64,000 nt of DNA from Paenibacillus sp. FSL H8-0537. GTDB taxonomy: Bacteria > Bacillota > Bacilli > Paenibacillales > Paenibacillaceae. The stretch is taken from positions 607,501-671,500 of the forward strand of contig NZ_CP150290.1 of NCBI RefSeq assembly GCF_038051995.1. The letters run 5' to 3'. The translations under genes were made by a program, and so were the position numbers. The notes under the pieces were generated by a model that saw nothing but the letters and a program-made list of their open reading frames with translations, had not been told where the DNA came from and did no database searches. Of the stretch, positions 34,889 through 42,692 are shown piece after piece (within the stretch, counting starts at the first letter, position 1; every line of letters starts with the position of its first letter).

Positions 34889-35680
34889 ATGGAGCAATCC
34901 GCAGCAGTAAAGCTGATTGAGGATTACAAGTTGGAAGAGCTGCTGCGCTGCCCCTATCGGTTCATTAAACGGCAGACGGCGAAGAAGCGGGCAGGCGAAG
35001 TGAATGGGCGCCAGCTTATGCAATTCGCCATCAGCCATATTGTGAATGATTTTTATGAGCTGCCGCCCCATGCCCGTACAGCAGATGTAGTGAAGCGGCT
35101 GGCGGAGCGCTGGTGGACGCCGCGAGTAGCTAAATTCGATAATGCGGAGCATTATTGGGATTCGAAACTGCAAGCGGTTGCACATTTGACGGCTTTTTTA
35201 TTGGAGGAGCAAGAGGCGGCGCCAATTATCCAATTTGAGCAGCATCGCACCTTTGTTGAGCCGCTCGATGTGGAGCTCACGCAAATCTTTCAAATTGTCG
35301 CCGAAGATCCGTATGGGTCGAATACCGATTATATTGTGCAAAAGTTTGTCGTGGACGAGGATGAGGATGTCATCGTTACGTTCCAGCATATGACCGCCGT
35401 ATTTTGTAACAGCGCCTTCGGCAAGCTGCCTAGCCGGATCGATGTTTTGTCGGTGATGAGCGGTCAGCGGATTTCCTATTATCCAAGCGAAGCTGATATA
35501 CCGCAGTCCTTGGATTATATGAGGCTTGTGCAGACTATGCTGCCCGAAGCCGAGCGGCTGCGCAAGAGCAACAATGCGGCGGAGTGCCGAAGCTGCCCGC
35601 TGCGCAGCGAATGCTTCAGCAAGACGTCAGAAGCAGCAGCTGAGGCTGTGCTGCAAAAGTCAGCAAGTCTTACTATGTAG
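34889..35680 (+). CDS. Cas4/AddB-like Fe-S protein lacking nuclease residues
   Basis: 263 residues. Cys21 (LLRCPYRF) and the C-terminal Cys233, Cys236, Cys242 (CRSCPLRSEC) have the layout of the iron-sulfur clasp in Cas4/AddB-type PD-(D/E)XK nucleases, and the N-terminal helix with His near residue 49 also fits. However, the expected Asp and ExK of the active site are not found (the strand reads DVIVTFQHMTAVF). It may be a degenerate DNA-binding relative. Start 34889 has GAGGTGG upstream. It lies 64 bp after flavodoxin and may share its iron-controlled transcript. Confidence 0.6.
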   Translation: MEQSAAVKLIEDYKLEELLRCPYRFIKRQTAKKRAGEVNGRQLMQFAISHIVNDFYELPPHARTADVVKRLAERWWTPRVAKFDNAEHYWDSKLQAVAHLTAFLLEEQEAAPIIQFEQHRTFVEPLDVELTQIFQIVAEDPYGSNTDYIVQKFVVDEDEDVIVTFQHMTAVFCNSAFGKLPSRIDVLSVMSGQRISYYPSEADIPQSLDYMRLVQTMLPEAERLRKSNNAAECRSCPLRSECFSKTSEAAAEAVLQKSASLTM

Positions 35681-35683
35681 GCT

Positions 35684-35724
35684 AGAGCATCGTTCGATGG
35701 TTCATCGATTGATGCTCTTTTTTT
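35684..35724 (+). terminator. Rho-independent terminator
   Basis: Stem AGAGCATC / GATGCTCT plus T run; it closes the Fur-controlled gene group. Confidence 0.8.
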
Positions 35725-35840
35725 ACGCTCACTATTAGGAAGACGCATCCGGAGGCAAAGGTAGACAAACGATTGTTAGTTATGTAACATGGGGCAATAC
35801 ATAAATACTAACTTACATAGTTGCACAAGGAGAGATTGTC

Positions 35841-36695
35841 GTGTCAGAGGAACTGCTGCTAACGTTTCGTTCGCCGCCGCTGCCCTTTTTTATAGAATCA
35901 AACCGTCGTACGTATCAAGCGGGTGAGGAACATCCGAACCGGACTAATATTGGCGTATTCGATATGCTGTTCGTGCATGAAGGCGCTTTGCATCTTGCGG
36001 AAGGGGACAATAAATGGCTGCTTGGCCCAGGGGATGTGCTTATTTTGCGGCCGGACAGCTATCATTATTCGTATCAGCCTTGCCAGGAGACGACCGTGTT
36101 CGACTGGATCCATTTTCAGACGGTGGGTGCATGGGAGGAAACCGAGGGGAGTCAATCGGGCTCCTTGCGGGGAGACTATTATACGTATGCTATTCGGCTG
36201 CCGAAAAAAATTCACCTGTCTTACCCGGACGAAGCGAAGCTCATCTTCGCACAGCTGCATGATGCAGCGCAAAGCTCGTCGCATGGCGCGTTCTGGGAGC
36301 GGCAGCAGCGTTTTCTGCATTTATTGCAAATGCTGGATGAAGGCTGGCGTTCGGATGCCGCAAGAGCAGGCGTATCGGTGGCAGAACGTGCTGCGGCCTA
36401 TTTGAAAATGAATTACCGCAGCCCTATCAGCAATGGCATGCTCAGCGAAGTGCTGCAGCTGCATACCAATTATATTACGCGCTGTATGACCGAGGTGTTC
36501 GGTTGTACGCCGCAGCAATATTTGCTCTATTACAGGCTGGATCAAGCGAAGCTGCTCCTTATTAAGACAGACTGGACGATTGCCCGCATCGCGGAGGAAA
36601 CGGGCTTCCGTCAAACGCCGCATTTCTCGCGGCTGTTTGCCTCCCACACCGGGATGCCGCCGCTTAAATTCCGCAAGCGTTTTACGACAAATTAA
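35841..36695 (+). CDS. AraC-family transcriptional regulator
   Basis: 284 residues. An N-terminal cupin-like sensor domain (about 30-100, GPGDVLILRPDSYHYSYQ) is joined to a C-terminal AraC DNA-binding domain with two helix-turn-helix motifs (SNGMLSEVLQLHTNYITRCM, and IARIAEETGFRQTPHFSRLF). Typical of sugar-responsive regulators in Paenibacillus. The start is GTG with AAGGAGAG upstream. No transport or hydrolase genes are adjacent, so its target is not evident. Confidence 0.9.
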   Translation: MSEELLLTFRSPPLPFFIESNRRTYQAGEEHPNRTNIGVFDMLFVHEGALHLAEGDNKWLLGPGDVLILRPDSYHYSYQPCQETTVFDWIHFQTVGAWEETEGSQSGSLRGDYYTYAIRLPKKIHLSYPDEAKLIFAQLHDAAQSSSHGAFWERQQRFLHLLQMLDEGWRSDAARAGVSVAERAAAYLKMNYRSPISNGMLSEVLQLHTNYITRCMTEVFGCTPQQYLLYYRLDQAKLLLIKTDWTIARIAEETGFRQTPHFSRLFASHTGMPPLKFRKRFTTN

Positions 36696-36799
36696 GCCAA
36701 GAAGTGAATAAAAAACCTCCTCATATGCAAATAATGGGCAAGACGATATTTTGAGCACAGCGGAATGCTTGCCCGCGCAGCTTAGAGGGGGATATACAG

Positions 36800-37471
36800 A
36801 TGATTGAGCGTTATTCGGTTAGGGCAAATGTCGACGATTTGGTTCGGTCGTTCCAGGTTGGGAATGTAATTGATTGTGATGTGACTAGGTTTAATATAGC
36901 GCCGACCCAGTCGGTGTCAATTGTAATGAATGACCGCTTAGGCGAGCGGACGCTTCAGGATGCCAGATGGGGCTTGTTTCCGTTCTGGGCGAAGGATTCA
37001 GTAAATGCGGATTGCGAGCGGTTGTCTGAAAAGCCATTTTTCGAGCGGATGCTGCGCAGGCAGCGCTGTGTTGTACCATGCAGTGGCTTCTTTGGCTGGC
37101 AGCAGTATGGGCAGGAGCGAGAGCCGCGGGCGATGCATATTGTTGTGCCGAGCCAGCGATTGTTTGGTGTGGCGGGGTTCTTTGATGCTTGGAAAAATTA
37201 TCAGGGGCAGGAAGTGCGCGCTTTTACGATGATCACGGCCAGTTCTTCAGGGGCGTTATCCGGCTGGCAGCCGCGCGTGCCTATCGTGCTTGACGAGGAA
37301 GGGCTGGAAGATTGGCTCAATCCGCGCATTCATGATTTCCGTTCACTGCGCAAGCATCTCGACCCGCTGGAATCCTATCAGCTAAGAGCTTATCCGGTAA
37401 CGAATGCGGTAGGCAACGAAGCGTACGAGTCGCCGGATTGCATTCAGGAAATTATGCCGGATTTTGCATAG
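36800..37471 (+). CDS. SRAP (YedK/HMCES)-like protein without catalytic residues
   Basis: 223 residues aligning over the whole SRAP fold (RFNIAPTQ, DARWGLFPFWAKD, CVVPCSGFFGW, VAGFFDAW, FTMITASSS, NAVGN). Active family members start MCGR and use Cys2 to cross-link abasic DNA, with Asn, Glu and His as helpers. Here the start reads MIERY (Ile2), the Glu of the FYEW motif is Gly99, and the His of HDRMP is Gln157 (WQPRVP); only Asn69 remains. It should not form the thiazolidine cross-link. The ATG has a clear ribosome site, so the first residue is not in doubt. It may be a DNA-end or ssDNA-binding pseudoenzyme. Confidence 0.82.
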   Translation: MIERYSVRANVDDLVRSFQVGNVIDCDVTRFNIAPTQSVSIVMNDRLGERTLQDARWGLFPFWAKDSVNADCERLSEKPFFERMLRRQRCVVPCSGFFGWQQYGQEREPRAMHIVVPSQRLFGVAGFFDAWKNYQGQEVRAFTMITASSSGALSGWQPRVPIVLDEEGLEDWLNPRIHDFRSLRKHLDPLESYQLRAYPVTNAVGNEAYESPDCIQEIMPDFA

Positions 37472-37526
37472 CTGCGGCAGACAGGCTTGCCCTGCTGACC
37501 AGACCTATTTTAAGCTTGAGACAGAG

Positions 37527-37566
37527 CCTTCGTTCCAATGGGATTATGGAAGCGGAGGTTTTTTTG
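37527..37566 (+). terminator. Rho-independent terminator
   Basis: Stem CCTTCGTTCC / GGAAGCGGAGG with T run, after the SRAP-like gene. Confidence 0.65.
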
Positions 37567-37714
37567 GGAAATAAATGAAAGGGCTTACATGATTATGCAG
37601 CTAGTCTTTTTCGTTCTTAGGACAGTTGAAGCCAGGCTGGATTTTCGCTATAATGTAACCTATATTTGGAAATATCTGTAGCTTGAAAAAAAGCGGATTT
37701 TTGCCGATATTAAA

Positions 37715-37813
37715 AAATATAAGAAGGTATAAGCTCCCCCTAATAATGGGCTTATATTTCTCGGATTGAAACGCGCCGCGCTGCCAAAGGCAAGCTGCAG
37801 CCGTTTCACCTTG
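37715..37813. repeat. Solitary copy of the 97-bp-type palindromic repeat
   Basis: CTCGGATTGAAACGCGC, a GC hairpin and CCGTTTCACCTTG recur as in the ilvA leader array. The AT-rich arm here is AAATATAAG / CTTATATTT rather than AAATATAG / CTATATTT: both arms changed together. It lies just upstream of the small gene at 37833. Apart from this and the terminator, 37472-37832 shows nothing. Confidence 0.8.
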
Positions 37814-37832
37814 TCAGAGAGGAGCTGGGATA

Positions 37833-38036
37833 ATGGTTTCAGGCTGGGTCACTGCGCTGGTGCTGGCGTTCGGTATTGCAGTCGCTATTTTCGGGGTTCT
37901 CGCCTATTTACGAATGTTTCATAAAGACCGGAGCGCAGCTTCTGTCCGTTCATCCATAGAGCGCCATGCTAGTGCTGACGAGGCTTCCGCTAGTGAGGAG
38001 GAGCATGTTTCACCCCTGGACAGGACGCCTGACTAG
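37833..38036 (+). CDS. Small single-pass membrane protein, 67 aa
   Basis: 67 residues: one N-terminal membrane helix (about 4-26) then a charged Ser/Glu-rich cytoplasmic tail. GAGAGGAG lies ten bases before the ATG. No family recognised. The palindromic repeat element ends 19 bp before the start codon. Confidence 0.6.
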   Translation: MVSGWVTALVLAFGIAVAIFGVLAYLRMFHKDRSAASVRSSIERHASADEASASEEEHVSPLDRTPD

Positions 38037-38256
38037 TGCGGAATTCGCATAAATTATACGCTTGGAGGACGAGCTGGTCAAATGCATGCTTTCCCAAGTG
38101 TAGCATAAATGTTATAATAGTAAGAAAAGTTCAAACATTTTGAATCATCAAACCATGGTGACGCTTGACCGATGGGAGTCCGGCGGTGTTTTAGCCGAAT
38201 GTGTTCTCGGAATTTGTTGTTTAGGACGACCATCCAACGTTAAGGGAGGAGATTTC

Positions 38257-38445
38257 ATGGCGAAGCACAGCCAGAATGAAGTCAAGGAAAGCCTGAAAGA
38301 ACTAACGAGAATTTTCCAACCCAAGGATTCACGCAAATTTGTTAGGGATTACATTCGAAAGTACCGGATTACCGGCGGCTACGAGGAAGAATTAACATTG
38401 CTGGTGGAAGATGAAATGGGCAAGCTCAACTCCTCAGTCGGCTAA
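38257..38445 (+). CDS. Small helical unknown protein, 62 aa
   Basis: 62 residues, charged and helical (KESLKELTRIFQPKDSRK), no membrane segment. AAGGGAGGAG upstream fixes the start at 38257 rather than an earlier in-frame ATG at 38140. A TATAAT at 38113-38118 may be its promoter. A strong terminator follows directly. Function unknown. Confidence 0.7.
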   Translation: MAKHSQNEVKESLKELTRIFQPKDSRKFVRDYIRKYRITGGYEEELTLLVEDEMGKLNSSVG

Positions 38446-38459
38446 TCTCATGGTTATAC

Positions 38460-38496
38460 GGGCTCTATTCCCTTCAAGGGGAATAGAGCCCTTTTG
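38460..38496 (+). terminator. Rho-independent terminator
   Basis: Stem GGGCTCTATTCCC / GGGAATAGAGCCC with TTTT tail. Confidence 0.9.
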
Positions 38497-38601
38497 TTTG
38501 AAGGGAAAGAGAGAAAACAAAGCATTACACGATTTGTTCACATTCGTGAGAATGTCCGCTTTACTCCTCGAATATGGTGAATAGAGGAGGGAGGTTTGGA
38601 T

Positions 38602-39330
38602 ATGCTGACGAAGCTTGCGCTTGGCACGGAAGAGCAGTATGTACAGCATGCAGGGAGCATTATAGCTGCATGCCATAAGGAGCTGTCAAAGCGGATTACC
38701 TGCGGGGTGACAACGCTTGAGATCGAGCGTTTTACGGAGCGATTCATGCTGGAAAGAGGGGCGTTTCCGGCCTACAAGGGGCGAAAAGGTTATCCGTTCG
38801 CCATTTATGCCTCGGTAAACGGGATGCTGCGCGGCGGGTTTCCCGGCACGGCTCCTCTGTCCAGCGGTGATATGGTCAAAATCGAGATGATTGCCGGGGT
38901 GGATGGCGGCGCAGCTGAATTCGCCTGGACGTATGCGATAGGTGAGCCGTCCCCGCTTGCCCGCAAGCTGCTGCGCACGGCGCAGCATACGCTGAATCGC
39001 GGTATTGCCGAGGCGAGAGTAGGCAGAAGCGCCGGAGACATCATCGTGGCTATCCATACTTCAGCGGCCAAGTCGGGCTGCCTGGTCATGAACAGCATGC
39101 CGGATATCGCGGTGCACGGCATTCTTCACCGGCTGCAGCAAGGAGAGATGCGCCCGGTGGAGCAGCCGGAGGAGCTATTGGCAGAAGGCATGATTTTGAC
39201 GATTGATTTAATTGTGGGATTAGGTGCGCTGGCGGGTGACGCTGCTAGTGTCGAGCCGGGACTTGCGACGGCGCATGTAAAGCATACTGTGGCGGTTACC
39301 CGCTCAGGCCCGGTAGTACTGACAAAATGA
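38602..39330 (+). CDS. M24 peptidase (MetAP-like) with altered metal ligands
   Basis: 242 residues in the pita-bread fold of methionine aminopeptidase. Aligned ligand positions differ from active enzymes: the two Asp are Glu95 (VKIEMI) and Glu106, the His171 position is kept (VHGIL, His172), Glu204 is Asp202 (LTIDLI) and Glu235 is Lys227 (HVKHTV); the CHG motif His is lost (LRGGF). It is likely inactive or has changed chemistry. Start 38602 is chosen because GAGGAGGGAGG is too close to TTG 38596. Confidence 0.8.
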   Translation: MLTKLALGTEEQYVQHAGSIIAACHKELSKRITCGVTTLEIERFTERFMLERGAFPAYKGRKGYPFAIYASVNGMLRGGFPGTAPLSSGDMVKIEMIAGVDGGAAEFAWTYAIGEPSPLARKLLRTAQHTLNRGIAEARVGRSAGDIIVAIHTSAAKSGCLVMNSMPDIAVHGILHRLQQGEMRPVEQPEELLAEGMILTIDLIVGLGALAGDAASVEPGLATAHVKHTVAVTRSGPVVLTK

Positions 39331-39366
39331 AGCGGATAACGCTGTACGCTTAAGCAGACGAAAAGG

Positions 39367-39404
39367 AGATCACACCTCACGGAAGGCGAGGGTGATCTTT
39401 TTTG
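39367..39404 (+). terminator. Rho-independent terminator
   Basis: Stem AGATCACACCTC / GAGGGTGATCT with T run, after the M24 gene. Confidence 0.75.
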
Positions 39405-39548
39405 CTCTTTAAGCGCTATTGTCTCAGCCTGTCAGGAGCTAATGACCAGCCTTCATAAATCGTTTTCCTCCTGAGAAGTGGTGTATTGTTGCTCTTTCGG
39501 GCTGTGTGAGCATTGGGCTAAGCTAAATAAACACCGGAGGGTACCGTG

Positions 39549-39797
39549 ATGTGCTTAGGAACGAAAGTTCTTTTCAGACATTTAATGAAAGCACTTACTA
39601 ATTATCCGGGCTGTAAAGTCAACACGAAATGCTTCAAGGATAATCGGCAAGGCAGGTCAGTACCGCAGCTTACAAGCTCGAAAATCCCGCTCGCTTCCTC
39701 ATATGATGGGGAGCGCGCGGGATTTATTTTTCTCAGGAGAGGCCGTTGGTTAACTTTAATAGGTTTGCCATTATTCGAGGGCAATCTCATCCGCTGA
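39549..39797 (+). CDS. Doubtful short ORF containing a terminator hairpin
   Basis: 82 codons from ATG 39549, with a good CGGAGG eight bases upstream. Against a real gene: codons from about 44 onward are a strong terminator-like hairpin (39679-39737), so a transcript would end inside the frame. The unit may be a short peptide plus attenuator, or a small structured RNA. No family recognised. The rest of 39331-40209 holds nothing that I can support. Confidence 0.25.
   Translation: MCLGTKVLFRHLMKALTNYPGCKVNTKCFKDNRQGRSVPQLTSSKIPLASSYDGERAGFIFLRRGRWLTLIGLPLFEGNLIR
39679..39737 (+). terminator. Terminator-like hairpin
   Basis: AAATCCCGC..TTCC and GGGG..GCGGGATTT pair, followed by ATTTTTCTC. It ends a short transcript of unknown nature. 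Confidence 0.65.
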
Positions 39798-40209
39798 CCC
39801 AAGGCTGGTGAACCGTAACCTGCGTTTGTTGCTGATACCCTACAGCTCCAGACAGTAACTGCTTTTTTGGCGGACTGAGGTGCCGCTATTCTAGCTTTTT
39901 ATTCGATTTCAGGACATAAGCGGACAGGAGATCCGTTATCGCCCTCAATATCCCAGCAAAATGGCCATTTCCAGCGAAATAGCTGCTCCTGAGTCCGCAG
40001 CCGGGCTGAACCCGTGATCTGGCTAAAATAGCGGCTGCTGTGTCCGCCAAAGTCTATCCTTAGCAAGGAGTGAACTACTGAAACGAAGCATGCGAAGATT
40101 CCTCTCGCAATGGTTGCATGTATGCCTTAGCTTGAGCGGCTTTTTCCTGAGGCGGATTAGGAGATATAATAGGAATACAGAGAATGAAGCGGAGGTGAGC
40201 AGGCTGCAG

Positions 40210-40851
40210 TTGTTTGTGATGCAAGCGGTTGTAGGCGGGATAAACCGGAGCAAGACATTTTTGGAGGATAACTTCGTATGCTTGTATGGCCCGGGGCTTG
40301 GTAATTTGGGGCCCTTCGACGAGGAAGCGTGCAAGGCACAATTAATTGAGGTTTATCATCTTGAGGGTGCGGCACTGGCTGGGCGTATCGCAGAGCTTCG
40401 ATTGTTCGTGGAAGTAGTGGCAGACGGCGATTATGTGCTTTTAGCGGATGACGATAAGGTTCATTTTGGCGATTTGGGCGACTATTATTATGTGCTGGAT
40501 GCAGATAACAGGGAGGACGGCAGCTGCCATCGACGCGGTGTGACCTGGCTCAAAAGCTTGCCGCAGAGCAGGATTGCCCCGGAGCTGCAGTCATTTATAA
40601 CCAAAGTGATAGCCGAAGGACAATTTCCCGCTAGGTATGAGCAGCCCGTAACCGATTGGCAGATGGAGTTATGGTTGAGCGGGGCTGCGGAAAGCAACGT
40701 ACAAAGTGAGCAGTCTTTTGACATAGATCATACGACAATTAGGGAAGCGGTGGATATTTTAAGGCTAGCCATGCAGTGTGAGGATGTAGAGCGCCGTGAG
40801 AGGGCAGCAGCAGCTATCTTGCAGTATGCGTCTCGTCCTCGCTTTTCGTGA
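40210..40851 (+). CDS. Unknown protein, 213 aa
   Basis: About 213 residues. The middle shows a small beta-rich module (DGDYVLLADDDKVHFGDLGDYYYV, then HRRGVTWL) of the kind found at the N terminus of some Mrr-type restriction proteins, and the C-terminal half is helical. The start is uncertain: GGAGGTGA at 40191 favours TTG 40210, ATG 40219 is next; an upstream ATG at 40090 would add a basic, low-quality stretch. TATAAT at 40165 may be the promoter. No function assigned. Confidence 0.6.
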   Translation: MFVMQAVVGGINRSKTFLEDNFVCLYGPGLGNLGPFDEEACKAQLIEVYHLEGAALAGRIAELRLFVEVVADGDYVLLADDDKVHFGDLGDYYYVLDADNREDGSCHRRGVTWLKSLPQSRIAPELQSFITKVIAEGQFPARYEQPVTDWQMELWLSGAAESNVQSEQSFDIDHTTIREAVDILRLAMQCEDVERRERAAAAILQYASRPRFS

Positions 40852-40931
40852 GCTGTGAAGGTGCTGAATAAGGAACTCTACCGCTTGCATGCAAGTTGTG
40901 AGTCGTCATTAAAAGTCCCATTAACGAAAAC

Positions 40932-40976
40932 AAGGTACAGCTATCCTCAATTTTTGGAGAAGTCTGTACCTTTCCT
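40932..40976 (+). terminator. Rho-independent terminator
   Basis: AAGGTACAG and CTGTACCTT stem with T residues. The following 40977-41236 holds no gene; TATAAT at 41147-41152 may belong to the next gene, with a poor -35. Confidence 0.65.
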
Positions 40977-41236
40977 AGTCATTACTTTCACTTGCGGCTA
41001 GCAAGGAAAAATGTTTGATTGGGCTGTGTGGCTCGTTAATCTTTTTGTAATAAGCTGTTCATACTTTTGTAAGCACTTCGTTGCTGGTTGTTTAGCATTG
41101 TTTGCTATGCTTAGTCCGTCATTTCGTAATAGCTTGTGTCAGGCGTTATAATAGTGTTAAAAAGCTGAGAAGAAAGAAAATGATAAGGCGCACATCTTAG
41201 TTGAAGATATGGAGCTTGGAAAGGGGATATCTCCGA

Positions 41237-42475
41237 ATGAGTTCATTCATTGAACGTTTGCGCAAGGGCTATGGGAAAAAGCTGGTGTCGCTCCACGCGT
41301 GGAACGGGTGGATAGTTGTGATTTTGGCGTTGACAGGACTTATGCTGCTGGGCGGCTTTTGGCGGGGGTTTCTGGGAGAAGGCCGCGTGTGGTTAAAATG
41401 GCTGCACATCGTGGTCGGCATCGCTTCGCTGCTGCCCGTCGTTTATTATTTATTTCTCGCCGCTAAGCACTGGAAGCAAATTAAGGAAAAGCCGTGGCAG
41501 AAATTTAATGTAATCGTCGTACTTGCGCTGCTCACAGGCTGGTTTTTATCTGGTGTGCTGCTGTGGCAGTTTAGACTAGTGGGGCCTGAAATTTCAAATG
41601 CGGCGCTGCTCGTGCATGATTTGCTGACGTGGATCGGCCTGCCTTATATCATCTACCATTCCATTACACGGACAAAATGGCTCAAGCAACCGCATCGTCG
41701 TACGATAAATCCGGTTCGTGAGGAGGTCATTCATCCTGCAGCGGGACCGCAAGCGGTTTATTCACGGAGACAGGTAATAAAATGGACGCTGGGCGCGGGG
41801 ATCGCGATTGCGCTCGGGCCTTCTTTTCTAAAGTGGGTAGGTGGGGCGCTTGGGACTGGTATTGGCGGAGCTTCGTCTATTGACGAGCTTGTTGCGGAGA
41901 ATGGCAATAAGCTGCTGCCTGAGCCGCAGCCGCTTCCAGCTTCGCTTCCGCCTACGGGCGGCGGTGCAAAAGGAAATTTCCGCGTGTACACAGTGACACC
42001 GATTCCGAAATTCGACAATAGCAATTGGTCGTTTACGATTGATGGCTTGGTCGATCAGCGCTTGCAGTGGAATTGGGAGCAGTTCGTGGCGCTGAAACGA
42101 ACGGTGCAGGTGAGCGATTTTCATTGCGTGACGGGTTGGTCCGTGTACAACAATACGTGGGAAGGGATTCCGCTCAAGGAGCTGCTGAAAAGCGCAGGTG
42201 TTCAGTCGAAAGCACAAACGGTAAAATTTTATTCCGGCGACGGTGTGTATACGGATACGTTGACTCTGGAGCAGGCGGATATGGACGACGTCATGGTCGC
42301 TGTCATGCATGACGGCAAGCCGATTCCAAGCGATCTCGGCGGACCGGTCAAGCTGATTGTGCCGAAAATGTACGCCTACAAGTCGGTCAAATGGCTGAAC
42401 CGTATTGAGCTGATCGAAGGGGAGCATGTCGGGTATTGGGAACAGCGCGGGTATGCGAATGATGCGTGGGTGTAA
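41237..42475 (+). CDS. Cytochrome b-like membrane domain fused to MsrP/sulfite-oxidase-type Moco domain
   Basis: 412 residues. Four membrane helices (about 18-150) carry His20, His57, His127 and His141, suitable as axial ligands for two b hemes. Then SRRQVIKWTLGAGIAIALG (176-195), a twin-arginine-type signal, leads into an external molybdopterin domain of the sulfite oxidase superfamily with the Moco-ligand Cys297 (FHCVTGWSV) and the C-terminal MYAYKSVKWLNRIEL. In E. coli, MsrP (YedY) and its membrane partner MsrQ (YedZ) are separate proteins that reduce methionine sulfoxide in the envelope; here a different four-helix cytochrome is fused to the enzyme. The Met-rich lipoprotein gene next door is the obvious candidate substrate (inference). 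Start 41237 has AAGGGG upstream. Confidence 0.85.
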   Translation: MSSFIERLRKGYGKKLVSLHAWNGWIVVILALTGLMLLGGFWRGFLGEGRVWLKWLHIVVGIASLLPVVYYLFLAAKHWKQIKEKPWQKFNVIVVLALLTGWFLSGVLLWQFRLVGPEISNAALLVHDLLTWIGLPYIIYHSITRTKWLKQPHRRTINPVREEVIHPAAGPQAVYSRRQVIKWTLGAGIAIALGPSFLKWVGGALGTGIGGASSIDELVAENGNKLLPEPQPLPASLPPTGGGAKGNFRVYTVTPIPKFDNSNWSFTIDGLVDQRLQWNWEQFVALKRTVQVSDFHCVTGWSVYNNTWEGIPLKELLKSAGVQSKAQTVKFYSGDGVYTDTLTLEQADMDDVMVAVMHDGKPIPSDLGGPVKLIVPKMYAYKSVKWLNRIELIEGEHVGYWEQRGYANDAWV

Positions 42476-42637
42476 GAGGCTGATGGGAAAGGGCAGCGTT
42501 TGGAAAGAGATTAGGGAGAGTGAGTGAGGCATACGTTGGAGTTAGGTGACAAGGGTATGCTTCAGATGCTGTTTAGAGATTTGTAATAATTTAGAAATAC
42601 TTTTGCAAGCGGATCGTTCTTGAATGGTTAGTTTTGC

Positions 42638-42666
42638 TTGTTAAGCTGTACTTGCGAAACAATAAT
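42638..42666 (+). promoter_or_regulatory. Candidate promoter of Met-rich lipoprotein gene
   Basis: TTGTTA (42638-42643), 17-bp spacer, AATAAT (42661-42666), 27 bp before the GTG start. Confidence 0.5.
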
Positions 42667-42692
42667 AACTATTTTTCAAGGGGGAAACGGTT

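Noticed and set aside
39531..39555. T-box leader (GGAGGGTACCGTG resembles the AGGGTGGNACCGCG element)
   Set aside because: The GG of the conserved T-box is missing, there is no stem I or antiterminator pair, and no aminoacyl-tRNA or amino-acid gene follows.
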